From Emiliania huxleyi CCMP1516 (lineage: Eukaryota > Haptophyta > Isochrysidales > Noelaerhabdaceae), in contig NW_005202113.1 of assembly GCF_000372725.1 (NCBI RefSeq), positions 257,891-321,890 on the forward strand: a DNA stretch of 64,000 bases, written 5' to 3'. Below are positions 49,778-59,405 of the stretch, piece after piece; positions within the stretch are counted from its first letter, which is position 1; every line of letters begins with the position of its first letter. Both the position numbers and the translations under genes were made by a program. The notes beneath the pieces are model-generated. The model was not told the DNA's origin, made no database searches, and saw only the letters and a list, made by a program, of their open reading frames with translations.

Positions 49778-50318
49778 GGACCCTGAGTTGACCAGGGGTT
49801 GTGCGCTGGGCTCTCCTGCTCGGCTCCAGCCAGTAGACAAGTCTTGTCATCAACAGAGTAGAAGGATCTGACCTCGGGGCCGATGTGACCAAGCGCTGGT
49901 AGCGTGGTTTAACCTCACACCCATGGTATCACAGTGTGCCGGCAGTCGCCGAGCAGTGTCGCTCACACAAGCCGCAGCACAAGTGACTGAGGGCCAGTGA
50001 GGGCGAGCCCATCGCTGTCACAGCTGTGGCAGCCGCACAGTAGGCTGTGTCAACTGTGCAGAGTGTGTGAACAGCAGAGGAGCTGCTCTCCAAGCTTCAG
50101 GCGCAAAGAGCTGCATGCCGCCGATGGCGCTGTCGAGGTTCGCCGAGCGCGGCGCAGGTTGGAGGAAGCCGCCACCGACGAGCGCGTTGGAGTATTCACT
50201 CCGGACAAAGACGGGTAGACGCACACGAGCCGCGGTCGTCTACCCGTCATAGCGGCGAGGCGCGGGACCGTCTGTGGCGAAGTGGGTCGCGTCCTCCGAT
50301 TTCCTCAACTCACGGTCC
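49778..50318 (-). mobile_element. solo 3' end of the retroelement found at 11.6-14.8 kb
   Basis: Aligns end to end with 11635-12180, in the same orientation, with scattered substitutions and small indels (shared landmarks include AAGGATCTGACCTCGGGGCC and CACAAGCCGCAGCACAAGTG). It stops where the RT reading frame would begin, so it is a copy truncated within the 3' UTR. One internal segment (about 50208-50250) differs and forms a small hairpin, GACGGGTAGAC with GTCTACCCGTC. Confidence 0.8.
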
Positions 50319-50749
50319 GCTCCCTCTACCAAAAACGAAATATGAGCTTTGTGGCATATAACGATCTGAGGGTTAGGTTTCTGGAGCCCCGGGTGCTTTT
50401 ACGCTGCTTTTGATCCGGTCAGGGGAGTGCGACTTTTACCACTTTGGTCGTCTCGGAGCGCCTCCATAAGCTCGTTTAGGGTTTAGCATTTATTCTCAAA
50501 ATTTTCCTCGGCGCTGCGCGCCGGGTGCAGATTGATTGCAGTATAGTACACAGTAGTAGTGGCTCTCGTCCCGCAAAGTACTGTTCCCGCACAGTACGCT
50601 GTATTCACAGCGATTGCGGCGAATAAGATACCACCCTCAATTGACAAGCAGAGCCTGACCAGCTATAACACCAACAACGGATACAACAGACGCAAAGTAA
50701 TACGGACAATGAGCGGTCAACGCCTGCTGCGATTGCTTGCTGCTGCTAT
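50319..50749. other. intergenic, A/T-richer, no gene seen
   Basis: Noticeably less G+C-rich than surrounding genes. No supported open frame. Confidence 0.4.
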
Positions 50750-51688
50750 TTACTTCTGCTGATGAGAGAGCTCATCTGCTGGCGATCGCTGGGCCCAAGC
50801 CAAGCTGCGCTGCAGAACATCCATGGCTCCAGAGCAGACAGGTTCCACATGGCACGCCACTAACTGCTGCACCTGCCACTCATCTTTGAACTTGAGCAAC
50901 GCCGCTCTCACCGCCTTGCAGTCAACCCGTGGATCGCTGTTGGCATAGGTTGGATAGAGCTGTCCAGATGAGAAAGACGGCTCGTAGTACAAGCAGTGGT
51001 TAGCACGCGCGAACCACTCTGGCGTGTTTGCAGGAAGCGTCGACGAGCCAGGGCCATATCCTTCATTATTTGTCTTGTACACATGGTCACAACCAATGAA
51101 GGTGCATGTGGCCTTGTGCAGAAAACAGTACTCACCCTGCAAAGACAGCCAGTCAAACTCAGCACCAATGAATGTAACGACCTGAGCAGCATCTGAATCA
51201 CGACTGAGAAACAGATCAATGCGATAGTCTGGCAAGCTTTCTCCAGCTATGTAGATGGCATTCGGATAACGATCTTGGAACCGCTTCAGCCCTGACAGAT
51301 GTGCTCGTGGTACAAAGGCGACCTTGACCTCACCTAGGCTGTCCAAAGCCACTTCCGCTGCTCGGCCGCCGTCAGTTTCGGAAAGCCAAGGGGAGTAAAC
51401 AAAGAGGCCACCCTTACGCAGCTTGAGGACAATCATCGAGGAATTCCATGCAGGCCTCCCAGCACTCGTGGCCAGGCTTTCGTACTCCAAATCGCGCATA
51501 GACATGAGTCGCTCGTACTCCGCACGGTCCTCTGGCTTCATCCTGTCTGCAACACCCATCATGCCCGGGATGCGATCCAGGAAAAGCTCCAGAAAGCGCT
51601 TGCTCGTGGGAACCTCCCACCAGAACTGATAAATTGGCGCATTGGCAAAGACTGATATGGGTGGAGCCTCCGTACGCGGAAACGCCAT
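50750..51688 (-). CDS. DUF4336-like (metallo-beta-lactamase-fold-related) protein
   Basis: 312 residues, single exon. The N-terminal half has APIYQFWWEVPTSKRFLELF and then the DUF4336-style core: MIVLKLRKGGLFVYSPWLSE, VALDSLGEVKVAFVPRAHLS, GLKRFQDRYPNAIYIAGESL. The C-terminal half (FIGAEFDWLSLQGEYCFLHK, SGQLYPTYANSDPRVDCKAV) varies in this family. DUF4336 proteins resemble metallo-beta-lactamase folds in which the metal-binding HxHxDH is usually degenerate; here RAHLSGLKRF occupies its place. Function unknown. The gene is clearly less G+C-rich than its neighbours and intronless, which may mark a recent arrival. Confidence 0.72.
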   Translation of the reverse strand: MAFPRTEAPPISVFANAPIYQFWWEVPTSKRFLELFLDRIPGMMGVADRMKPEDRAEYERLMSMRDLEYESLATSAGRPAWNSSMIVLKLRKGGLFVYSPWLSETDGGRAAEVALDSLGEVKVAFVPRAHLSGLKRFQDRYPNAIYIAGESLPDYRIDLFLSRDSDAAQVVTFIGAEFDWLSLQGEYCFLHKATCTFIGCDHVYKTNNEGYGPGSSTLPANTPEWFARANHCLYYEPSFSSGQLYPTYANSDPRVDCKAVRAALLKFKDEWQVQQLVACHVEPVCSGAMDVLQRSLAWAQRSPADELSHQQK

Positions 51689-52470
51689 GGACGGGGAAGT
51701 CTGTGCCGCAGCGATGTCGCATGTTTTCTTCTTTGAGAATTGTAGGACTTAGTGAGAGGGGGTGGTTGCGCGCGCCCCTGAACGAGAGGTGAAGGGTCCC
51801 CGACGGGGTCCTGTTTCAATTCTGGGCCTGGCGGTTCCCGCGCGTGGCGGGAGCCGCAGAGTTGCGTGGCGGTCGGTGCCCAGGCAGGGGGCGGAGCGCA
51901 GAATTCCGCCGCGCGCGAGAGGCAGGAGCGGAGCGGAGCTCCACCCGAAGTCGTACCGCGGAGCGGGGTTCTTTCTGGTTGGTTTTGGCGTAACAAGAGA
52001 CAGTGCTCTCGTTGTGGGTCTGCAGCCTGGATGCAGCCTGTGCCGCACAATGCTTTCTGGCGTTGTAAGATTCTTTCTGGCGGCATGAGCGCGTCGAACA
52101 CAATGCTGGCCACCTGGCTCTATTTCTGCAACCTTCGAATCGAAGCCTTCGTTCACAAATTAGCTTTTTCTCTCGAGCTTTCTCCACGACACTGGTGAGT
52201 TTCGCGATTTACCATTTTGCATTTCTGCCCCGAGAGCCTGTGCGGCTTTAAATTATGATTTATGCACGTTGGTATATGTAAAACTAAAGAGGTGGGCGCA
52301 TGAAGAGGCGCGGGAGCCGGGACGCAATAAAATGACGTACCACACATGGCCTGCCTGCTGCCTCGCTCGGCCTCGAGACAGACTCGACAGGTGTACACGG
52401 TAAACGGTAAACGGTACAGTACGGAGACATGCGCACGTACGAGACAAACCTACCCGCGCCCTATGATCAT
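51689..52470. other. intergenic, no gene seen
   Basis: Upstream region of the DUF4336-like gene and 3' region of the CRAL-TRIO gene. Open frames on both strands overlap one another and none has protein-like composition. Confidence 0.4.
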
Positions 52471-53316
52471 CTACCACCACGAGCTCCAGGCCCCCGGGCC
52501 GGCGGCATCGCTCACCGCCCCACCACGCCCTGGGCCGGCCGCCGACGGCCGAGGCGCCGCCTCGATCGCTGCCGCGACCGCCTTGACGTCGAGCGTGGCG
52601 TCGGGACCTGCGGCGACCGCTCCGCCACCCTCCTCGGCCCCATCCCGCGCGCAGAAGCTAACCCGCTCGGCGAGGGCGGCGGGCAGGACCGGCCGGACCA
52701 CCGACCAGAGCATGCCAAAGGCGGCGGGCGCATCGAGGATGACGAGGGCTCCATACTCGCACGGGAAGGCGGCGGTGAGGAGGCGCGCGTAGTTGAGCTG
52801 CGTTAGGAGCGCGCTCGGCATGACGAAGCTGCTCACGTCGGCCGCGGTCATGCCCGCCAAATCCTGCACGAGAGAGACGCCGTGCGAGGTGCCGCCCTCC
52901 TCGCGCAGCAGCAGGTCCTTGAGCCACCAGACGTGCGCGCTCGCAACCTCGTCCAGCGTGTGCCCCGCGTCAAGCATGCGGCGCAGCGCGTCGAAGCCGA
53001 GCACGATCACCGGCCGCCCAGCTCCATCCCGCCGAGCAGCGAGCCGTGCGACGCCAAAGCGCAGGCGGTGGGCAGCCTCGGCGTCCGTGCACGGCCCCAC
53101 GCCGGCGGCCGACCACGAGAGGTTGGACCGGACCAGCTGAACGCAGCCGTCGGCCGAGCCGGAGGCGTGCCACAGGAAGCACCGCAGCCAGCCGGGCTCC
53201 TGCCGAACGAGCCTCCGCATCGCCGCGGCGACGGCCTCATCCGCGTCCTGGTGAGTGGCGATGGAGAAAATAGCGGCGGTGAGGCTCGGGTCGGCGAGCG
53301 AGGATGCGGTGGACAT
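52471..53316 (-). CDS. CRAL-TRIO (Sec14-like) lipid-binding protein
   Basis: 281 residues, one exon. The N-terminus has a helical CRAL-TRIO-N-like part (DADEAVAAAMRRLVRQEPGW). The lipid-binding domain follows: GRPVIVLGFDALRRMLDAGH, SLVQDLAGMTAADVSSFVMP, LLTAAFPCEYGALVILDAPA, AFGMLWSVVRPVLPAALAER. The pattern, strand, D-x-x-G, then FPxx..xxxxDAPxxFxxLWxxVxPxLP, is typical of Sec14 domains, which transfer phosphatidylinositol, phosphatidylcholine or other hydrophobic ligands. The tail is Gly/Ala-rich. Confidence 0.88.
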   Translation of the reverse strand: MSTASSLADPSLTAAIFSIATHQDADEAVAAAMRRLVRQEPGWLRCFLWHASGSADGCVQLVRSNLSWSAAGVGPCTDAEAAHRLRFGVARLAARRDGAGRPVIVLGFDALRRMLDAGHTLDEVASAHVWWLKDLLLREEGGTSHGVSLVQDLAGMTAADVSSFVMPSALLTQLNYARLLTAAFPCEYGALVILDAPAAFGMLWSVVRPVLPAALAERVSFCARDGAEEGGGAVAAGPDATLDVKAVAAAIEAAPRPSAAGPGRGGAVSDAAGPGAWSSWW

Positions 53317-54144
53317 TGTAATCCACAGCGGACCGCCGTATCTTATTTAATAAGTTGCGGGTCGAGGGTGGCGGCGTGCCTTGCAGGAGCGAGTGGTTCC
53401 GTGCGACTTATACCAGGCCACGCACCCGGCAACAGTTCGACGCGACGTAGCGAAGTTGGAGACTGGGTGGGTGGGGCGCCGGATGGCGACATGGCGAGCA
53501 TTCCGAGCAAGCTTGGGAGCTCAAAGGGAGGCAACCCGGCAGCCTTCGCTGGTCAGCATGCGGGACAGCTCATATCACAGATTACTTTCTTGCAACAAAC
53601 ACCCTAGCAAACACCAAACAAATCTAACACTCACATCATTTGGGGCCTCGACATACAACAAAAACAAAAGCTATGAAGGGTTACAGTCTGTCGGGCATTA
53701 AGAAAACGTAGCATTAAGAAACCCTACCAAGCGATTTCCGCGAAAATCTAAGAAACCACGGCGCGCCGCAGGCGCGCCGGCTGGCAAACGCCGCAGGCGC
53801 GCAGGCCTGCAGGCCCGCGCCAGTGCCGGGCTGCAGCCGCAGCCCAATACTACGCCTCCGCCCCCTCCGTCGCCTCCCCTTCCGCCTCGGCTGCCCCCGC
53901 CTCCACACCTCGCCCTCGACACACACTCACCCAAGTCCCTCCGTTGATACAGTCGGTTGGCGTCGACGACCACAAGGTGCCGCCCAGGGCGCTCCGGTGT
54001 GCATATGTACCGTACCGTCTCGAGTCTTGCGACCGTGTACGCATATCACGCGCGCAACGTCTAGTGTACCATGTCGCATGCGTTTTTTGCAATACACGCG
54101 TAGAGACCCGAATGAGCAATGAAAGCTGACAGAGACATACATCT
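53317..54144. other. intergenic, no gene seen
   Basis: Contains at 53615-53645 a copy of the roughly 30-base phrase with CTCACATCATTTGGGG that also precedes the small ORF at 20171. The short frame MASIPSKLGSSKGGNPAAFA (near 53491) is protein-like but only 38 codons. No gene is called. Confidence 0.4.
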
Positions 54145-54152
54145 GTCTTCTG

Positions 54153-55041
54153 CTGAGGGAGGGTGTACGTGTAGAGGATGTAGAGTGCAGCTGCGCTGTA
54201 GAGATGTAGAGCTGTAGAGCGCTCTGGAGCGCTGTAGAGCTGTAGAGCTCTACATCCGCCGCGGGACGAACTGCGTGCGTTGTAGAGCGATGTAGAGGCG
54301 CTCTAACAACGTGAAATCTCTACAACAAACTCTACATCATAAGCGGCGAACGAGGCACGGTCGCTCTCCGATATGAGGCGCGTTGCACTTGCCAGTGCTG
54401 CCCTGGCCTTCTGTGTGACCGCCCAATGGGTGGGAGGTGCCTCTGCTGCTGTGGCATGCCTCACGGCTGCGACTGGCCGGCGCCTCGGCGCGTCAGCTCG
54501 GCTCGGCGTAGCGATCGTGGCCAGCGCAACTCGCTTGGACTCAACGCTCAGCCAGGAGCTCCCGCACGCGCTGGCGCGAGTCATGGCGCATGCAACGCGT
54601 CTGAATGCTCGCCTCGCCTCGCGCAAATGCGACCGTCCTCGCAGCCGACAGTCCACCGCCTGCTAAAGAAGCACTGCGACGAATGCGGCACCGGCGACGC
54701 ATGGCAGGCTGGTCATGACGCAGTTATAGGGTGTTGTTTGCCGTCAGAGTGACTCTCTGTGTGTCAGGGATAGTCAGGGCCGTCCATCAGAGCTCCAGTA
54801 AGCTCGGAGACACCCCATTAGTGCGACTCGACCTCTTTGAGTCACTGCCTTCCCGGCGGGTTGGCTGTAGAGCCTCTACAACAAACTCTACAGCAAAATC
54901 GCGCTCTACATCGCTCTACAACGCACCCGCCTCGTCACGCGGCGGATGTAGAGCTCTACAGCTCTACAGCGCTCCAGAGCGCTCTACATCTCTACAGCTC
55001 TACAGCGCTCTACACTCTACATCCTCTACACCCTCCCTCAG
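54153..55041. mobile_element. hAT-like non-autonomous element with 8-bp target duplication
   Basis: Ends are perfect inverted copies CTGAGGGAGGGTGTA, flanked on both sides by GTCTTCTG (54145-54152 and 55042-55049), an 8-base duplication as made by hAT transposases. Both arms (about 150-200 bases) are packed with GTAGAGC/GCTCTAC subterminal repeats and with inverted blocks such as GAGCTCTACATCCGCCGCG. The middle has no transposase. It holds a 97-codon plus-strand frame (54373-54666) starting MRRVALASAALAFCVTAQ, which resembles a signal peptide. Confidence 0.88.
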
Positions 55042-55127
55042 GTCTTCTGACTTCTCACATCGATGAGACCACGTGAGGTTCTCAGAGTGCGAGAGGAAAC
55101 GATACAGTAAGTAGACAGTGCTCTGAG

Positions 55128-55507
55128 CTCGAACTTTACCGGTATGAGACCGGTATTTGGTGATATTTTGATTAATTTTGAAGTGGTATGGTATAGTGGT
55201 ATGCGAAAGAGGAAAGTGGTATGCGGAGTGTTGATTAGTGTAGCGGCTGTGGGTGTGGTCCCAGGTGCCAGGAGGCGCGAAGCCATGCAAAAGTGCGGGT
55301 ATTACCCGGGTATACCCAGGTTTTTGCAGGTATACCCGCAAAATACCCGGTATTTTGCCGATTTCGCCGATTTCGCCGCAAAAATGCACTCGGACTCGCT
55401 TTGTGGTTTCCGTTGTGGTTTCCGTGAGGCAGGTGGTATCCCACTTTTTGATTAGTGCAGGCCTAGGGTTTGATTAGCCAAAAACTCCCATACCGGTAAA
55501 GTTCGAG
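55128..55507. mobile_element. small MITE-like element with 19-bp perfect inverted ends
   Basis: Termini 55128-55146 (CTCGAACTTTACCGGTATG) and 55489-55507 are perfect reverse complements 380 bases apart. The inside includes GGGTATACCC palindromes and CGGTATTTTGCCGATTTC, which is also inside the 30057-30734 element. No flanking duplication was recognised and no coding capacity is seen. Confidence 0.7.
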
Positions 55508-56249
55508 ATACGTGGCTGGGTTCACAGCGATTGTAGGAAAGTGTCGGGACCAAATCCCGGTCGCGGCCTTCCGACTCGCGTCTCCGCCTCACTGGCACTA
55601 TTGTAGCCCTGGCCGGTGCGCGTGCGGAGTTGAAGTTCCGGAGTGAAAATTCGAACGCGTTCTCTCACGGTGACCAAAAGATGTCCACCTCAGAGGCACC
55701 TCCGGAGGCAGGCCGCCGCACGCCGGCGACACAGCTCCAGCTGTCGAACTGACCCGCAGCTCCTCTCAGAGCGGGAACTGTGACGAACGTTGACTGAGGC
55801 GGTTGTCAGGAATCATCATACGGATCACATGGTGGCTCTCTCGTGACGGGAGACCGCCCGACCACTCCTGGGTGGCACTGCCACCGGTGTCGCTCGACGT
55901 CCTGTCGACAGCGTGCCGACAGCGACACAGACCATGTGGTACGCGTCGAGTATCGACCTCTACTGCTTACCCAGCCTTCGAGTGTATCCTGGCTGTGGTC
56001 CCACACCCACTGGTGTCCATCTCAGAGACCGCAGGAGGTCATGAGGGTCGATGGGAGTGCCAACCCCACAATGCCTAAAAACCCAGCCCAGTAAGTCTTA
56101 CTGCGTGTGTCTGCTAGTGGGGGAAATGGTGATTTTTAAATGAACGCCTCGCGCAAAACCACCGCTACCATGCTCCAGAAGACCCTTGTGGGCTATCATA
56201 AACACCCAAGATCACGCACTAACTCGAAAGTGGGCCCGAGATATGCCCG
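55508..56249. other. intergenic, no gene seen
   Basis: Mixed composition. Short frames on both strands near 55803-56094 lack recognisable motifs. Confidence 0.35.
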
Positions 56250-57326
56250 TCAACCCACGGATTTTTTCTGCCCGCGCGGGAGCCTAGGCCCGGCGGCGCA
56301 CCAGCGGTCGTGGACGCGCTGCCGAGCTTCGCGGTAAAGGTACGCGCTTCCGAGCTCCGCGGAGATAGAGCCCATGCCCCACGCTCTGCGCCAAAGAAAC
56401 TTGACCTCGCTGAACGGTCGGCACTCGTCCGGGCCGCGGCAGTAGGAATCGTCGACGCAATTGATGTCAAGCGCCCAGGGCCATCGTGGGGCGCCTGAGC
56501 TGCAGACGCACCGCCGCACCACGGGATCGGGCGTCGGCAGCTCCGGGAAGGCCGCCTTGAGCTGGTGGATCGCGCGCCTATAGCTGGCTCTAGCCGCCAG
56601 CCCCCTCGCCTCGGCCTCTTCTGCCTCCGTCAGGTCGTCGTACTCCTCGGAGAGATCGGGAACTACCCAGTCGCCTAATCTTCCTCGGCCGACAATCGTC
56701 CCATCTCTCACGCACTCCTCGAAATCGCGGGCCGCCACCACGGCTTCCGCCGCGAGCGTGGAGCCGAAGATGCCCTCGGGCCGCGTGTCGCCGACCATCA
56801 AGCAGTAGTCGTCCACCTCCCGCGCGACGATCACCATCTCCTCCTTCGCCTCGCTCTCGAAGACTTCGGAGTCGTCATCGATAAGCTGATGCAGCCAACA
56901 GCGACCGCCCTGCTGGAGCAACCGCCGCGCCACCGCCGCCTCGTGCTCTGCCGTCATGAGCAGGAGGCGGTTCGCCGTCTGATCGGGCGCTGCCGGCTCG
57001 ACCTCCATTTCCGACTCGTTGTGGGGCTCGGCGGGCGGCTCCGGCGCCTCGGTGGCGACCTCGGGCTCGACGGAGGCAGCGGCCACCTCGGAGGCCTTGC
57101 GTCGCTTGCGCCTCTCCGCTTTCGCGGTCAGCGGCATCGTGCAGCGGTCGTGCAGCGGTCGTGCCCCTTTCCTGAGGGCGGAGGTGGCGGCAGCCATCAG
57201 GACTGCGCCGAGGCACCCTCGGCACCATCGGAGGAGGGTGCATCGCGTGCCAGCGGAGGCGGGAGGGTGATGGCTGTGAGCTGAGAGGGACACAAAGAGG
57301 CCAAAACCGAACAGAATGGCGGCCAC
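56250..57326 (-). CDS. hypothetical protein, single exon
   Basis: Up to 358 residues from 57326 (MAAILFGFGLFVSLSAHSHH, a possible signal peptide) or 295 from the Met at 57137 (MPLTAKAERRKRRKASEVAA). The middle is acidic (MVIVAREVDDYCLMVGDTRP, DLSEEYDDLTEAEEAEARGL) and the C-terminus is Trp/Cys-containing and well structured (RWPWALDINCVDDSYCRGPD, FSEVKFLWRRAWGMGSISAE). No family recognised. The composition is that of a real protein, and it could belong to an unrecognised element. Confidence 0.5.
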   Translation of the reverse strand: MAAILFGFGLFVSLSAHSHHPPASAGTRCTLLRWCRGCLGAVLMAAATSALRKGARPLHDRCTMPLTAKAERRKRRKASEVAAASVEPEVATEAPEPPAEPHNESEMEVEPAAPDQTANRLLLMTAEHEAAVARRLLQQGGRCWLHQLIDDDSEVFESEAKEEMVIVAREVDDYCLMVGDTRPEGIFGSTLAAEAVVAARDFEECVRDGTIVGRGRLGDWVVPDLSEEYDDLTEAEEAEARGLAARASYRRAIHQLKAAFPELPTPDPVVRRCVCSSGAPRWPWALDINCVDDSYCRGPDECRPFSEVKFLWRRAWGMGSISAELGSAYLYREARQRVHDRWCAAGPRLPRGQKKSVG

Positions 57327-57607
57327 CTGCCTGACTCAGCCTCGGCCGAGAAAATTTATTCCCAGACTGAGCCATTTCCCCCACTATGTCTGCAAATAGG
57401 ATATACGAGATTTAAGTGTCGTTCTCTCGTTCGCGTCTTATTCTGTATTCTAAAAGTAAAAACGAGCCGTGGACGTTTGCCATAGCGCGAGTTTTTCTTC
57501 ACAGCTGTATACACCGTCTCCACAGCTGGGCATCGGGCTCACACACGACCTCGCGACGATGACTGTGCCACGCACACGGATCACGGTAGCGGGCTACGTC
57601 TAGCGAG
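57327..57607. other. intergenic, no gene seen
   Basis: Short region between the hypothetical gene start and the kinase gene end. A/T-rich around 57400-57480. No feature identified. Confidence 0.4.
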
Positions 57608-59101
57608 CTACGTCACACTCACACGGCGGTGCTTCGCGGCCGCGCTGGCCCTCCCTTCGTCCGGCGAGGCCCGCTTCGCCGCCTCCGCGTGCTGCTCGCC
57701 TCGCACAAAGGAGCAGTCGGCCACCTCCGCGGCCGTCCAGCGCCGCTCCGGGTCGTAGCGCAGGAGGCTGGTCGCCAGCTCCGTGACGGAGGCTCCTCGC
57801 ACGGGCGCGTGCGCGAGCCGCTCCGCGAGCGGGCAGGCGGAGACCGCTGGTGCGGGAGGCAGGCCGGCGAGCGCATCGCGGACCCACTCGGCGTCGTGCG
57901 CGGTCTGCGTCAGGCTTGGCCAGCCGGGCGGCGGCCTGCCGACCGCCTCGCCAATGGCGCGCAGCTGGGCGGCGAGGCTCGGCGCCCCGCCGCCCGGCTC
58001 GCGCGGAGCGGCAAAGGCGGGCGCGCGGGTGGCCATCTCGACGACCACGCAGCCGAGCGCCCACTGGTCGATCGGAGGGCCGTGCTGCGGCGCCGCGGCG
58101 GCGAGCAGTTCCGGCGCGCGGTAGGCCAGCTTGACCACCTCGCCGTCGCGCGAGAGCGGCGCGGGCGGGTTGAGGAAGGGGCGCGCCATCCCAAAGTCGG
58201 CGAGCCGCGCGGCGCGGAGGTCGGCCGAGAGGAGGATGTTGTTGGGAGAGACGTCGCGGTGCACAAACCACTCTCGGTGCATGCAGCCGAGCGCCTCTGC
58301 GACCGCCCCGGTGACGCGGGCGACGGCGAGGGCCGTCAGCTCGGCCGGGCGGTCGGCGAGCGCCGCCTCGAGGGTCGTGTCGACGTACGCGAGTCCGATC
58401 TCGACCTTGCCCCCCGCCATCCACGCGCCGAGCTGCTGCGCGAGGCAGGGCGAGCAGCGGGTGCGCAGCCGGCGGTGCGCGAGCAGCTCGCGGTAGGCGG
58501 CGAGCGGGACCCCCGAAGAGCGGCCGAGCTGCTTGCACACCTTGATGGCGATCTCAGAGCCGTCCTCGCGCCACGCGCGGTAGACAGTGCCGTAGGTGCC
58601 CTCCCCGACCCTCACACGCGACTCGCCGCCGAGAGGCGTGCACGCCGGCGGCGCCGGGGCGGCGGGAGGCTCGCACGCCGACGGCGGTGCGGCGGGCGGA
58701 GGGTCGCCGGCTGGCATGGGCGCCACCTCCCTGAGCTCCTCCCCCACCGCGCGGAGCTTGTCGCAGCAGCCCGTCGCCGGGTTCTCCTCGGTGGCGTGCT
58801 TGTTGGGCACCTGCCCCTCGGCTAGCTGGGCGAGAGCCGCGCGACGGGACGACGGGACCGAGTCTGGCGCCTCGCCCTCGGACGCCCCGCTCACAGCCGC
58901 CTCTGCCGTCTCCGCTGGCGGCAGCACGTGCGACGAGGCAGTGACGGAGGCTGAGCGATGCCGCGTCTCCGAAGCGGTCGTGGGGGCAGGGGAGGTCTTC
59001 TCGCGATGCCACCGCGCGAGTGCCACCGGATTCGGCGCCGGGCCGGCCTCAAAGCGCACGACCGGACGCGCGCCGCGCTTGGAGGAGCGAGCCGGAGCCA
59101 T
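57608..59101 (-). CDS. CDK-like protein kinase
   Basis: 497 residues, one exon, with a 155-residue disordered N-terminus. Kinase motifs: RVGEGTYGTVYRAW (Gly loop), AIKVCKQ (Lys), SGVPLAAYREL (the position of the PSTAIRE helix, with the conserved Glu), FVHRDVSPNNILL (catalytic loop), LADFGMARP (DFG), LAYRAPELL and DQWALGCVVVEM. All catalytic residues are present, so it should be active. HRDVSPNN in place of HRDLKPxN is atypical. The CMGC/CDK class is suggested by the GVPxxAxREL helix and YRAPELL. Whether it binds a cyclin cannot be told. Divergent from the GH5 gene with about 300 bases between starts. Confidence 0.87.
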   Translation of the reverse strand: MAPARSSKRGARPVVRFEAGPAPNPVALARWHREKTSPAPTTASETRHRSASVTASSHVLPPAETAEAAVSGASEGEAPDSVPSSRRAALAQLAEGQVPNKHATEENPATGCCDKLRAVGEELREVAPMPAGDPPPAAPPSACEPPAAPAPPACTPLGGESRVRVGEGTYGTVYRAWREDGSEIAIKVCKQLGRSSGVPLAAYRELLAHRRLRTRCSPCLAQQLGAWMAGGKVEIGLAYVDTTLEAALADRPAELTALAVARVTGAVAEALGCMHREWFVHRDVSPNNILLSADLRAARLADFGMARPFLNPPAPLSRDGEVVKLAYRAPELLAAAAPQHGPPIDQWALGCVVVEMATRAPAFAAPREPGGGAPSLAAQLRAIGEAVGRPPPGWPSLTQTAHDAEWVRDALAGLPPAPAVSACPLAERLAHAPVRGASVTELATSLLRYDPERRWTAAEVADCSFVRGEQHAEAAKRASPDEGRASAAAKHRRVSVT

Positions 59102-59405
59102 GGACGAGTCCTACTCGACCGGACGCGCGCCGCGCTTGGAGGCGGAGTCCAACGACGGAGCGCGAAAGAGCGCGAAATCCGTTTTTTTCTTCTGCACATG
59201 ATGCTGGTGCAAGGACGGAAAGTGTTTTCCCGGATTTCCTCTAGAAATTTCAAGAAATTCTAAAAAAGAAATTTTCGGGGATTCAGGATGGCATTCCGCT
59301 TCCGCTGGCCCGGCCGCCTTGTCAGTGTGCCTGTGGTAGTGAGAGAGTGCGAGGCAAGTGGGTGGTCTGATGCTTGTAGGGCTTGAGAGTGGCAGTCGTG
59401 TAGGC

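Noticed and set aside
54373-54666. 97-codon signal-peptide-like ORF as an independent host gene
   Set aside because: It lies wholly within the hAT-like element, overlaps a minus-strand frame of equal length, and has no recognised domain. Recorded only as element content.
57629-58825. 398-codon plus-strand ORF
   Set aside because: Arg/Gly-rich shadow of the CDK-like kinase gene.
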